59,976 bases of DNA, from positions 1 through 59,976 of the forward strand of contig CAZHKE010000018.1 of assembly GCA_964532485.1 (NCBI GenBank), read 5' to 3'. The position numbers and the translations under genes are program-made. The notes beneath the pieces are model-generated. The model did not search any database. It saw only the letters and a program-made list of their open reading frames with translations, and was not told the origin of the DNA. Below are positions 34,093 through 42,073 of the stretch, piece after piece (positions within the stretch are counted from its first letter, which is position 1; the number at the start of each line of letters is the position of its first letter). This DNA comes from DATBSK01 sp964532485. Lineage in GTDB: Bacteria > Actinomycetota > Acidimicrobiia > IMCC26256 > PALSA-555.

Positions 34093-35127
34093 ATGGGCGG
34101 GGGCCTGGCGGCGTTCCCGGTGGCGGAACGCCAGGTAGGCCGCGAGCCCGGCCGGCAACGGCAGCCAGAACGAGACGAGGCGGTAGGCCAGCGTCGCGAG
34201 CACCGCGTCGGCGGGATCGACGCCCGCGACCACGAGCGTCGCCGTCAACCCGGCCTCGACGAACCCGAGGCCGCCCGGGGTGATCGGGATCATGGCGAGG
34301 ACGGCGGCGGCGGAGTACGCCAGCAGCACCAACCCGGGATCGGGGTCCGTGCCCACCGCGGCGAGGCATGCGAGCAACGCGAAGTAGTCGAGGGCACGGT
34401 TGCCGACCGTCGCGAGCAGCGACTCCCACCACTTCGAGCCGAGTGCCGCGCGCACGTCGTCGCGCTCGCGCCGCAGGCGATCGGGCAAGTCGGTGAGCGG
34501 AGCGCGCGATCGCAGGACGGCGTTGCGCAGCCACTGCACGACGGCGCCGACGATCCGCACGGCCCGATCGCTCACGGCCAGGAGCACGCAGCCTCCGACG
34601 AGCACGACGAAGGCGACGAGCCCGACCCAGGCCGTCGCTCGGAGGCTGTCGGCGATGGGCTGACCGCCGAGCGTGAACAGCAGGCCGAGTGCCGGGAGCG
34701 CGGCCAGGGTCGAGAGCTGCAGGAGCGTCGACGCCGTGAGCGCGGACCCGGCGGCCGCGGCGTCGATGCCACTTGCCGCGAGCATGCGGTACTGCACCGT
34801 GGCACCGGCAGCGGCACCGGCCGGCACGACCCGACTGAGCGCGTTGCCGGCAAGCTGCGACGTCGACATCGCGAACCAGTTGTTGCTCTGGAGCGCGATC
34901 GCGAACAGCCACCAGATGCACGCGAAGCTCCCCACCTCGAGCACGATCGCGACCGTCACCCACAGCAGCTCGAGGTCGCCCAGCCGCGGCCACTCGTCGA
35001 AGAACTCCCCGAGCGTCGGCAAGAAGACGTACAGGACCCCGAGGCTCACCGCCAGCGCGATCACCCGGAGCGCGATCTGGCGCCGTCGGTGCGCGCCTCG
35101 GTCGGGCGGTCGGGTCGGCTCCGCCAT
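34090..35127 (-). CDS. UPF0104 / LPG-synthase-TM-type membrane protein
   Basis: A 345-residue polytopic protein of the lysylphosphatidylglycerol synthase transmembrane (flippase-like) family with about eight membrane segments, and the family's LSRVVPAGAAAGATVQYRML and PITPGGLGFVEAGLTATLV motifs (Pro-Gly-Gly-hG near the C-terminus). Probably moves lipids or isoprenoid-linked molecules. It sits inside the ipd/ech run but has no known role in steroid breakdown. TACTGT lies 9 nt before ATG 35127. A second, fused homologue is at 57.4-59.8 kb. Confidence 0.85.
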   Translation of the reverse strand: MAEPTRPPDRGAHRRRQIALRVIALAVSLGVLYVFLPTLGEFFDEWPRLGDLELLWVTVAIVLEVGSFACIWWLFAIALQSNNWFAMSTSQLAGNALSRVVPAGAAAGATVQYRMLAASGIDAAAAGSALTASTLLQLSTLAALPALGLLFTLGGQPIADSLRATAWVGLVAFVVLVGGCVLLAVSDRAVRIVGAVVQWLRNAVLRSRAPLTDLPDRLRRERDDVRAALGSKWWESLLATVGNRALDYFALLACLAAVGTDPDPGLVLLAYSAAAVLAMIPITPGGLGFVEAGLTATLVVAGVDPADAVLATLAYRLVSFWLPLPAGLAAYLAFRHRERRQAPAH

Positions 35128-35189
35128 CGGTTCGCGACAGTAACGGCCGGTCTCGGCGCGACCGCGTCGTCGCCGCGCCAGGCGGGCTG

Positions 35190-36389
35190 CTAGCGCGTCG
35201 CGATCACGCAGCTGCCGTGGCCGAAGAGTCCCTGGTTGATCGAGAGGCCGACGTTCGCGCCTTCGACCTGCCGTTCGCCGGCCTGGCCGCGCAGCTGCCA
35301 CGTCAGCTCGCACACCTGGGCGATCGCTTGCGCCGGGATCGCCTCGCCGAAGCAGGCCAACCCGCCGCTCGGGTTCACGGGGACTCGCCCACCCAAGGTC
35401 GTCGCGCCCGAATGCAGGAGCGCCTCCGCTTCTCCAGGCGCGCAGAGGCCGATGTTCTCGTACCAGTCGAGCTCGAGCGCCGTCGAGAGGTCGTACACCT
35501 CCGCGCACGAGAGGTCGCCGGGCCCGACGCCGGCCTCTTCGTAGGCCGCGTGCGCGATCGAGTCGCGAAACGATCGCTCGGTGGGCGGTGCGCCGACTGC
35601 CGAGTCGGTTGCGATGTCGGGGAGGTCGAGGGCGGTGTTGGGGTAGGCCGGCGTGACGGTCGAGATCCCGGCGATGCGCACGGCGTCCTTGGTGCCGCGC
35701 GATGCCGCGTAGTCGGCACTGGCCAGGACGACCGCAGCCGCTCCGTCGCTCGTCGCGCAGATGTCGACGAGACGCAGGGGGTCGGCGACGATCGGCGACT
35801 CCGCGATCTCGTCGGCGGTGAACTGCTTGCGGTAGCGGGCGTTCTCGTTCGACAGCCCATGGCGGCTGTTCTTGACCTTGACCGCGGCGAAGTCCTTCTC
35901 CGTCGCGCCGTACAGCTCCATGCGTCGCCGCGCGTAGAGCGCGAAGTACGTGGGGTTCGTCGCGCCGAGCACGTGGAAGCGCAGCCAGTCGGGGTCCTCG
36001 GGACGCTCACCGGGCAACGGGCCGAAGAACCCCTTCGGGGCGGTGTCGGCACCGATGGCGAGGGCGACCTCGGCTCGGCCCGATTGGATGCGAGCGCGCG
36101 CCGCTTCGATCGCGACGACACCGCTCGCGCAGGCGGCGTAGCTGGACGAGACGGGGATGCCTCTCCAGCCGAGCGCTTGGGCGAGCGTCGAGCCGGCGAC
36201 GTAGCCGGGGTAGCCGTTGCGCATCGTGTTGCCGGCGGCGAGGTAGTCGACGTCGGTCCACTCGACGCCGGCGTCCGCCAACGCGGCGCGGCCGGCGAAC
36301 GCGCCATACTCCGCGAAGGGCTTGCCCCACTTCCCCCACGGGTGCATGCCGGCACCCAGCACGACCACCTGGTCGCTGCGCTCGCTCAT
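35190..36389 (-). CDS. Ltp-type thiolase/lipid-transfer protein
   Basis: A 399-residue SCP-x-like thiolase homologue: VVVLGAGMHPWGKWG start, nucleophile-position Cys87 in YAACASGV, AEVYDLSTALELDWYENIG, and VNPSGGLACFGEAIPAQAIAQVCELTWQLRG. In steroid catabolism Ltp2-type proteins act as retro-aldolases with a DUF35 partner; Ltp3/Ltp4 (Rv3522-Rv3523) lie beside the DUF35 protein Rv3521. Here the DUF35 gene is directly upstream with an ATGA overlap. Whether this copy is thiolase or aldolase is open. ATG 36389 is chosen by that overlap. Confidence 0.85.
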   Translation of the reverse strand: MSERSDQVVVLGAGMHPWGKWGKPFAEYGAFAGRAALADAGVEWTDVDYLAAGNTMRNGYPGYVAGSTLAQALGWRGIPVSSSYAACASGVVAIEAARARIQSGRAEVALAIGADTAPKGFFGPLPGERPEDPDWLRFHVLGATNPTYFALYARRRMELYGATEKDFAAVKVKNSRHGLSNENARYRKQFTADEIAESPIVADPLRLVDICATSDGAAAVVLASADYAASRGTKDAVRIAGISTVTPAYPNTALDLPDIATDSAVGAPPTERSFRDSIAHAAYEEAGVGPGDLSCAEVYDLSTALELDWYENIGLCAPGEAEALLHSGATTLGGRVPVNPSGGLACFGEAIPAQAIAQVCELTWQLRGQAGERQVEGANVGLSINQGLFGHGSCVIATR

Positions 36390-36817
36390 GCCGGCCTCCA
36401 CTTCCAGACGGTTCGCACCTCGTCGCCGGTCTCGTAGAGCGGCTCGACGACGAGCGTCATCTCCGCGCCCGCCGAGAGCGAACCGACGTCGGTGCCGCGG
36501 GCGAGCTGGCCGAGCACGATCATCTGCTCGTCGACGAGCTCGACCGCCGCGACGCCGTACGGCTCGAACGGATCGCGCGCCGGGTACGGCGGCGGCGGTG
36601 CATAACGATTGTCGGTGAACGACCAGAGCGCCCCACGCGTCGAGAGCTCGACGTCGTCGAGCGCGGTGCCACCGCAGCGCGGGTTGCGACAGAACGAGTA
36701 CTGCTTCGGGAAGAAGGAAGCGCCGCACACCGGGCACCTGCCGCCGAGCAGGCGCGCCGAACCGTCGGACTCCTCGCGGAAGAGACCCTCGACGACGGGC
36801 AGCCGAGGCTTGGCCAT
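36386..36817 (-). CDS. DUF35 OB-fold zinc-ribbon partner protein
   Basis: A 143-residue protein with an N-terminal rubredoxin-like zinc ribbon (Cys 28, 31, 43, 48: CPVCGASFFPKQYSFCRNPRC) and a C-terminal OB fold (ELSTRGALWSFTDNRYAPPPPYP...). DUF35 proteins bind thiolase-like partners, deliver acyl-CoA and in the Ltp2 system complete the aldolase active site. Coupled by ATGA overlap to the Ltp gene, almost certainly its partner, and starting one base into the echA20 stop. Confidence 0.9.
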   Translation of the reverse strand: MAKPRLPVVEGLFREESDGSARLLGGRCPVCGASFFPKQYSFCRNPRCGGTALDDVELSTRGALWSFTDNRYAPPPPYPARDPFEPYGVAAVELVDEQMIVLGQLARGTDVGSLSAGAEMTLVVEPLYETGDEVRTVWKWRPA

Positions 36818-37575
36818 CAGCCGACGTCCGCCTCGCGCTTGTCGACGAACGCCTGGCGCAGCTCGTCGGAGTCGCCCTCGAGGTTGAGCTCGAACGTGAA
36901 GCCCTGCTCGAAGCGGTAGGAGCGCTTCACGTCGACGGGATCGATCGCGTTCAGCGACTCCTTCGCGCGCCGGGTCACGAGCGAGCTCTTCGCAGCGATC
37001 CCCTCCGCGATCTCGTGCGCGGCGTCGAGCAGCTCCGCGCGCGGCACGACCCGCTCGACGCTGCCGAACGCGAGCAGCTCCTCGGCGCCGATGGTCGATC
37101 CTGTGAGGAACATGGCTCGCATCTTCTTGAGCGGGACGAGCCGGGACAGGTGCGTCGCGGCACCGAGCGCACCGCGGTCGACCTCGGGCAGACCGAGCTG
37201 GAGGTCGTCGGCCGCCACCACCACGTCGGCGTTGCCGGCGATGCCCACACCCCCGCCGAGGCAGAACCCGTGGATCGCGGCGATCACGGGCACCTCGCAG
37301 TCGTACACCGCGGCGAACGTCTCGTAGCAGCCGCGGTTGACCTGGATCAATGACTCGTTCGTCGGATCGGCCGCCAGCTCCTTGATGTCGACGCCGACCT
37401 GGAAAGCTCGCAGCTCGGGGTTGCCCGCGACGATGACCGCGCGGACCTCGGGATCACGCCCGACCGACCGGATGGTCTCGGCGAGCTCGAACCAGCCGGC
37501 GACCGGGAGCGCATTCACCGGCGGGTTGTCGATGACCACGTGCGCGACGTGGCCGCGAACCTCACGGCGAATCAT
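36817..37575 (-). CDS. echA20: EchA20, crotonase-fold ring hydrolase of steroid degradation
   Basis: A 252-residue crotonase. Against mycobacterial EchA20 (memory) it keeps PPVNAIP-like IDNPPVNALPVAGWFELA, VGVDIKE, NRGCYETFAAVYDCEVPVIAAIHGFCLGGG, LPEVDRGALGAATHLSRLVP and the unusual tail SYRFEQGFTFELNLEGDSDE. EchA20 opens ring D of HIEC-CoA by hydrolysis. First gene of the minus-strand unit, divergent from an SDR exactly as Rv3550/Rv3549c in M. tuberculosis. ATG 37575 lies about 29 nt after a TACGCT -10. Confidence 0.9.
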   Translation of the reverse strand: MIRREVRGHVAHVVIDNPPVNALPVAGWFELAETIRSVGRDPEVRAVIVAGNPELRAFQVGVDIKELAADPTNESLIQVNRGCYETFAAVYDCEVPVIAAIHGFCLGGGVGIAGNADVVVAADDLQLGLPEVDRGALGAATHLSRLVPLKKMRAMFLTGSTIGAEELLAFGSVERVVPRAELLDAAHEIAEGIAAKSSLVTRRAKESLNAIDPVDVKRSYRFEQGFTFELNLEGDSDELRQAFVDKREADVG

Positions 37576-37604
37576 CGTGCGCGCTCTCGCTCACCCACGC
37601 CCGC

Positions 37605-37633
37605 AGCGTACCTGAGGGGTCGTCAGGTACCGT
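37605..37633. promoter_or_regulatory. Divergent promoters with overlapping operator, echA20 / SDR
   Basis: Inverted repeat GTACCTGA (37608-37615) and TCAGGTAC (37623-37630), 8-bp perfect arms, 7-nt spacer. The left arm overlaps the minus-strand -10 TACGCT (37610-37605), the right arm the plus-strand -10 TACCGT (37628-37633), which is 6 nt before GTG 37640. A repressor here would control the whole divergon. The sequence is unlike the KstR2 consensus (AnCAAGnnCTTGnT, recalled). Confidence 0.65.
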
Positions 37634-37639
37634 CGGGCC

Positions 37640-38482
37640 GTGCCCGACCGCGATCCGCTCGACTTCTCCGGCAAGGTCGTGCTCGTCACCGGCGGTGCCC
37701 GCGGCATCGGACGCGGAATCACCGAGACGTTCCTCCGTGCGGGCGCGGACGTCGTGGTCTGCGGGCGCACCGAGCCCGACGACCTGCCGTCTCACGGCGA
37801 CCGCGCCGCGATCTTCATCACCGCCGACGTTCGAGATGTCGATCAGGTCGACGCCCTCTTCACCGAGGTCGTCGCGCGCACCGGGCGTCTCGACGTGCTC
37901 GTCAACAATGCGGGCGGATCGCCGCCCGCCGACACCGCTACGGCATCGCCGCGATTCACGTCGGGGATCATCGCGCTCAACCTCGTGGCGCCGATCGTCT
38001 GTGCGCAGCGCGGCTACGCCATCATGAAGCACCAGCCCGAGGGCGGCGTGATCGTCAACATCTCGAGCGTCAGCGGAACGCGCGCGAACCCGGGGAGCAT
38101 CGCGTACGGTGCGGCCAAGGCCGGGCTGATCAACGCGACGAAGACGTTGGGCGTCGAGTTCGCCCCCGACGTGCGCGTCGTCTGCGTGACGGTCGGGCTC
38201 GTGGCCACCGAGCAGGCCCACTTGTTCTACGGCGACGCGGAGGGCATTGCCGCGGTCTCTGCGACGGTGCCGCTCGGGCGCATGGCGGACCCGGCCGACG
38301 TCGCCGACGTCTGCCTGATGCTGGCGTCCCCGCTCGCGCGCTACGTCACCGGAGAGCAGCTCGTGGTCCACGGTGGCGGCGAACTCCCCGCCTACCGCGA
38401 CGCGGCCAAGAACACCTCGGCACCCGAGCGCGTCACCGCACCCCGAGGTACTGGTACCAGCGCTGCTTCGAGCGGTCCGTGA
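37640..38482 (+). CDS. SDR of the steroid locus (Rv3549c position)
   Basis: A 280-residue SDR: VTGGARGIGRGI, CGRTEPDD, VNNAGGSPPADT, catalytic Ser in NISSVSGTRANPG and the YGAAKAG Tyr-Lys. Divergent from echA20, the place held by Rv3549c in M. tuberculosis; its C-terminal 20 residues are disordered-looking (TSAPERVTAPRGTGTSAASS). GTG 37640 has no ribosome site but a TACCGT hexamer 6 nt upstream, so leaderless. Its last 50 bp overlap the tail of the convergent gene. Confidence 0.85.
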   Translation: MPDRDPLDFSGKVVLVTGGARGIGRGITETFLRAGADVVVCGRTEPDDLPSHGDRAAIFITADVRDVDQVDALFTEVVARTGRLDVLVNNAGGSPPADTATASPRFTSGIIALNLVAPIVCAQRGYAIMKHQPEGGVIVNISSVSGTRANPGSIAYGAAKAGLINATKTLGVEFAPDVRVVCVTVGLVATEQAHLFYGDAEGIAAVSATVPLGRMADPADVADVCLMLASPLARYVTGEQLVVHGGGELPAYRDAAKNTSAPERVTAPRGTGTSAASSGP

Positions 38483-39335
38483 GCTCGACGATCCCCGGGC
38501 GCATGCGCCAGCTCACGAGGACGCCCATGTCCTCGAGGAACGTCGTCAGGTCTTCCTGGGGCCGCGTCGAGAACGCGAGCCACAGCGTTGCCTGAAGCCG
38601 CGCGTCGCTCGCGTCGCGCTCGATGCGCCACCGGGCCTGCAACAGCGGACCGAGCGCGCGAAGCGCCTCTTCGCGGCCTCGGCCGGACGCCACCCGGCAC
38701 ACGTCGACGACGACGACGTCGCGGACCCTGCGGGCCAGGAGCCGGGGCTCGTCGCGGATCGGAATCTCGATCCCCACGGCGAAGTCCTGCGAGCGCAGCA
38801 GGCGCGCGACCGGCGCGACCATGTCGTGCAAGGCGACCTTCGCGGTCTTGGCGCTCCGACCGACCGTGCGCCAGGATGCCGCGCCCAGCGGTGCCAGCAG
38901 GTCCGCATCGCGTTCGCCCCGCTCGTGTTGCCACGCCTCGAGCACCGTGTGCGCGCGTGGTCGCACGTCGAGGCTGACCGCGCCTTGCCGCAGCTCGGGC
39001 ACCCAGCGCCGGATCGTCGCTGCCGGGAGCGGGTCGACGGCGAAGAGACGCGTCCGGGTGCGATCGATGGTGACGGTGACGGAGGGGTTCTTCCCCTTCG
39101 TCGGTGCCCCGGCACGGCCCACCGCGAACACCCCGACGTCGAGCTCGGTCGTGTAGAACCACACGGTGTCACCGCTCGAGAGGTTGACGAGCGAGCCCCG
39201 CACGTCACAGACGACCTTCCCGAGCCGGCCGGCGACGACCGCGGACTGCAGCGCATCGAAGTCGTGACCGAGCGTTCGTCCCGACTTCTGCGCGAACCGC
39301 GTGTGCCGCGAGACGGGGACGAGCCAGTCACTCAC
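38433..39335 (-). CDS. Unknown protein, possible EVE/PUA-like N-terminal domain
   Basis: A 300-residue protein I do not recognise. Residues 1-110 have a pattern recalling EVE/ASCH-type PUA-like domains (DWLVPVSRH, SGDTVWFYTTELDVGVFAVGRAG), which read modified bases or RNA. The second half (170-300) alternates helix and strand with GIEIPIRDE and RDVVVVDVCRVASGRG, where acidic residues at strand ends would suit a nuclease-like fold, but no diagnostic motif is complete. GTG 39335 is preceded by AAGACT at 6 nt. It overlaps the SDR tail to tail by 50 bp. Treat function as open. Confidence 0.65.
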   Translation of the reverse strand: MSDWLVPVSRHTRFAQKSGRTLGHDFDALQSAVVAGRLGKVVCDVRGSLVNLSSGDTVWFYTTELDVGVFAVGRAGAPTKGKNPSVTVTIDRTRTRLFAVDPLPAATIRRWVPELRQGAVSLDVRPRAHTVLEAWQHERGERDADLLAPLGAASWRTVGRSAKTAKVALHDMVAPVARLLRSQDFAVGIEIPIRDEPRLLARRVRDVVVVDVCRVASGRGREEALRALGPLLQARWRIERDASDARLQATLWLAFSTRPQEDLTTFLEDMGVLVSWRMRPGIVELTDRSKQRWYQYLGVR

Positions 39336-39393
39336 CGTGCCAGTCTTGCCGCCGCGCCGCGGCCCATGGTGACAGTCACCGCGGCGAGCGAGC

Positions 39394-40170
39394 TCAGGCG
39401 CGCTGGCTGCTCACCGACACGACCTCGCCGGTCATGTACGACGAGTAGTCGCTGGCGAGGAACACGATCACGTTCGCGATCTCCCACGGCTCCGCCGCTC
39501 GCCCGAACGCCTCGCGGGAGGTCAGGTCTTCGAGCAGCTCGTCCGTCGTCACCTTCGCGAGGAACGGGTGCATCGCGAGGCTGGGCGCGACCGCGTTGAC
39601 ACGGACGTCGTGCGGCGCCGCCTCGATCGCGGCACAGCGGGTGAGCGCCATGACACCTGCCTTCGCTGCCGCATAGTGCGCTTGGCCCGCCTGCGCGCGC
39701 CACCCGAGGACCGAGGCGTTGTTCACCACGACGCCTCGCCCCTGCTCGTACATCCGGCGCAATGCCGCCCGCAGGCATCGGAACGTTCCGTTGAGGGTGA
39801 CGTCGAGGACCGTGCTCCACTCGTCATCGGTCATGTCGACGAGGTCCGCGGTGCCGCCGAGACCGGCGTTGTTGACCATCACGTCGATGCATCCGTGCTG
39901 CTCGACGGTGGCGGCGAGCAGGCCCCGCACGGCGGTCTCGTCGGTCACGTCGCACACGACGGCGAGTGGCGTCGAGCGCCCGTGCGCCGCCAGCCGCTCG
40001 GCGGCTTCGCCGAGCCGGCGCTCGTGATGGTCGCTGATGACGACGGTCGCGCCCTCCTGCATCGCGCGCCGCGCGGTCGCGAACCCGATGCCGGTCCCCG
40101 CTGCGGCCGTGACCACGACGACCTTTCCGTCGAGCAGCCCGTGCCCCGTCGGCTCCTCGGGGACCCTCAC
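39394..40170 (-). CDS. ipdF: IpdF, hydroxyacyl-CoA dehydrogenase of steroid C/D-ring degradation
   Basis: A 258-residue SDR with the rare cofactor loop VVVTAAAGTGIGFATARRA and DHHERRLGE, catalytic Ser153 in NNASVLGWRAQ, Tyr166/Lys170 in HYAAAKAG and the tail FLASDYSSYMTGEVVSVS. All of these match Rv3559c (IpdF) from memory. IpdF oxidises the 5-hydroxyl of the HIP-CoA-derived intermediate after FadE30 acts. It follows fadE30 on the same strand, as in mycobacteria. GTG 40170 is the only sensible start (GCGGAGCCGAG-GTG); the 165 bp before it is filled with repeats. Confidence 0.9.
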   Translation of the reverse strand: MRVPEEPTGHGLLDGKVVVVTAAAGTGIGFATARRAMQEGATVVISDHHERRLGEAAERLAAHGRSTPLAVVCDVTDETAVRGLLAATVEQHGCIDVMVNNAGLGGTADLVDMTDDEWSTVLDVTLNGTFRCLRAALRRMYEQGRGVVVNNASVLGWRAQAGQAHYAAAKAGVMALTRCAAIEAAPHDVRVNAVAPSLAMHPFLAKVTTDELLEDLTSREAFGRAAEPWEIANVIVFLASDYSSYMTGEVVSVSSQRA

Positions 40171-40194
40171 CTCGGCTCCGCCTTGTCTCGCTCG

Positions 40195-40348
40195 CTGAGC
40201 AGCCTCATCACTTCGGCTCCGCCTCGACTCGCTCGCTCGCTGAGGAGCCTCGTGACTTGGGCTCCTCCTTGTCTCGCTCGCTCGCTGCGGCCCGGGATAC
40301 CCGTGCCGCGGACGCTCGCTCCCTGAGCAGCCTCATCACTTCGGCTCC
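40195..40348. repeat. Three spaced 26-bp repeats between fadE30 and ipdF
   Basis: Copies at 40195-40220, 40240-40265 and 40323-40348; the first and third are identical (begin CTGAGCAGCCTCATCACTTC), the middle one differs at four positions. TCGCTCGCTCGC runs separate them. The third copy contains the last codons and stop of fadE30 (40336-40338). Read on the minus strand each unit makes a mini-frame of the type MRLLSER..KAEP; I do not consider these genes. Confidence 0.75.
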
Positions 40349-41529
40349 TTGGGGAGACCGAGCGCGCGCTCGCCGATGACGTTGCGCTGCACCTGGTTGG
40401 AGCCCCCGTAGATCGTGTCGGCGCGCGAGTACAGGAACGCGCGCTGTGGGGGCGCGAGGTCGTCACCGGGCCCGTCACCGATCGCACCGTCCGCGCCGAG
40501 CACATCGAGACCGAGCTCGCCCAACCCCCGGTGGTACGACGCCCACGCGAGCTTCGCGACCGACGTGAGCGCGGTGATCTGGCCGCGCTCGAGCGGCGCG
40601 AGCGCGCGCAACGCGTTGTACCGGAGGATGTGCAGGCCGATCCATGCGTCTGCCAGCCGCTGCCTGACGACCGGGTCCGTCGTGCGCCCCGACTTGCGAG
40701 CAAGCTCGATGATGGAGTGCAGCTCGTTCTCGAACTCGGCCTGCTGCCCGAGCGTCGACGCGCCCCGCTCGAAGGCGAGCGTGCCCATCGCGACGCGCCA
40801 CCCGTCGTCGACGGCGCCGACGACGTTCTCGGAGGGCGTGCGCGCGCCGTCGAAGAACACCTCGTTGAACTCCGACGTCCCGGTGATCTGCTGGATCGGC
40901 CGGATCTCGATGCCGTCCTGGCGCATCGGCACGAGGAGGTACGACAGCCCCTTGTGCTTGGGCGCGTCCGAATCGGTGCGGCAGAGCACGAAGCACCAGT
41001 CGGCCCAGTGCGCGAGCGACGTCCACACCTTCTGGCCCGTGACGACCCACTCGTCCCGGCCCCCAGGTGAGGTGGCGAGCTCGGCACGGGTCTGCACGTT
41101 GGCGAGATCGGAGCCGGCGTTGGGCTCCGAGTAGCCCTGGCACCAGATCTCGGTCCCCGAGAGGATGCCCGGCAGGAAGCGGCGCTTCTGCGAGTCGTCG
41201 CCGAAGTGCACGATCGTCGGACCGAGGAGGCCCTCGCCGACGATCCCCACGCGCCCGGGTCCCCCGGCGCGGGCGTACTCCTCGTAGAAGATCACCTGCT
41301 GCGTCAGCGACAGGCCACGACCCCCGTACTCCTGCGGCCACCCGATCCCGATCCAGCGGCTCGCGCCGAGCTCGCGCTCCCACGCGGCCCGTTCGTCGAA
41401 CAGCTCGTGCTCGTCACCCGGTCCGCCGCGCCCGCGCACGACTGCGAAGTCGCCCGTCAGCCGTTCGGTGAGCCATTCACGGGCCTCGCGCCGGAACGCT
41501 TCGTCGTCGTCGGAGAACCGCAGGTCCAT
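40336..41529 (-). CDS. fadE30: FadE30, acyl-CoA dehydrogenase of HIP degradation
   Basis: A 397-residue acyl-CoA dehydrogenase. It carries the FadE30-specific GGPGDEHELFDERAAWERELG near the N-terminus, FYEEYARAG, CQGYSEPNAGSDLANV, GQKVWTSLAHWADWCFVL, GLSYLLVPM, PIQQITGTSEFNEVFFD, FERGASTLGQQ and SRADTIYGGSNQVQRNVIGERALGLPKE, as in Rv3560c (memory comparison). FadE30 dehydrogenates the 5-OH-HIP-CoA-type substrate. ATG 41529 lies 9 nt after TACGCT and is divergent from a MaoC gene. Its stop codon lies within a repeat unit that recurs before ipdF. Confidence 0.92.
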   Translation of the reverse strand: MDLRFSDDDEAFRREAREWLTERLTGDFAVVRGRGGPGDEHELFDERAAWERELGASRWIGIGWPQEYGGRGLSLTQQVIFYEEYARAGGPGRVGIVGEGLLGPTIVHFGDDSQKRRFLPGILSGTEIWCQGYSEPNAGSDLANVQTRAELATSPGGRDEWVVTGQKVWTSLAHWADWCFVLCRTDSDAPKHKGLSYLLVPMRQDGIEIRPIQQITGTSEFNEVFFDGARTPSENVVGAVDDGWRVAMGTLAFERGASTLGQQAEFENELHSIIELARKSGRTTDPVVRQRLADAWIGLHILRYNALRALAPLERGQITALTSVAKLAWASYHRGLGELGLDVLGADGAIGDGPGDDLAPPQRAFLYSRADTIYGGSNQVQRNVIGERALGLPKEPK

Positions 41530-41538
41530 CCGCGCCGG

Positions 41539-41578
41539 AGCGTACCGGAGCGGCCGCGCAGACCCCGTTGCGTACGAT
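41539..41578. promoter_or_regulatory. Divergent promoters of fadE30 and the MaoC gene
   Basis: Minus-strand TACGCT (41544-41539) 9 nt before fadE30 ATG, and plus-strand TACGAT (41573-41578) 6 nt before ATG 41585. A direct repeat CCGGAGCG (41535-41542 and 41545-41552) overlaps the fadE30 -10. The operator palindromes seen at 29.7 and 37.6 kb are absent. Confidence 0.5.
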
Positions 41579-41584
41579 GCGCCG

Positions 41585-42040
41585 ATGCCGGAGTTCCGGA
41601 CCGCCGACGACCTGCGCGCCGCGCAGGGCCAGCACCTCGGTCGCACCGACTGGCTCGAGATCACACAGGAGCGCGTGAACCAGTTCGCGGACGCGACGGG
41701 CGATCACCAGTGGATCCACGTCGACCCCGAACGGGCCGCAAACGGGCCGTTCGGCGGAACCATCGCCCACGGCTACCTCACCCTGTCGATCACGAACCTG
41801 TTCCTGCCCGAGCTGCTGAGCGTTCCGAGCGCGTCGGCCGGCGTGAACTACGGGACGAACAGGGTCCGGTTCCCTGCGCCCGCACCGGTCGGCGCCCGCA
41901 TCCGGATGGCGTCCGAGATCGTCGACGTCGAGGACGTCCCCGGCGGCGTGCAGGTGCTCACGCGCAACACCGTCGAGGTCGAGGGCAGCGACAAGCCCGC
42001 GTGCGTGGTCGACGCGCTCAGCCGCTACCTGTTCGACTGA
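41585..42040 (+). CDS. MaoC-like (R)-specific enoyl-CoA hydratase (HtdZ/Rv0130 type)
   Basis: A 151-residue single hot-dog hydratase with the catalytic Asp-His segment FADATGDHQWIHVDPERA, IAHGYLTLS, NYGTNRVRFPAPAPVGARIR and the tail VEVEGSDKPACVVDALSRYL, very like Rv0130 (HtdZ). It hydrates trans-2-enoyl-CoA to the (R)-3-hydroxy form and so could serve fatty-acid or steroid side-chain beta-oxidation with MFE-2-type SDRs. ATG 41585 directly follows a TACGAT -10 at 6 nt and appears leaderless. Divergent from fadE30. Confidence 0.9.
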   Translation: MPEFRTADDLRAAQGQHLGRTDWLEITQERVNQFADATGDHQWIHVDPERAANGPFGGTIAHGYLTLSITNLFLPELLSVPSASAGVNYGTNRVRFPAPAPVGARIRMASEIVDVEDVPGGVQVLTRNTVEVEGSDKPACVVDALSRYLFD

Positions 42041-42073
42041 GCACGCTCTGGCGTCACCCGCCCACAACGGTGG

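Noticed and set aside
37575..37640. Canonical KstR2 operator in the echA20 divergon
   Set aside because: No CAAG-NN-CTTG palindrome is present; the only strong inverted repeat is GTACCTGA/TCAGGTAC.
40171..40335. Mini-frames (MRLLSER-type peptides) as small genes before ipdF
   Set aside because: They are copies of a repeat that includes the fadE30 stop region; no independent ribosome site or conservation can be shown.
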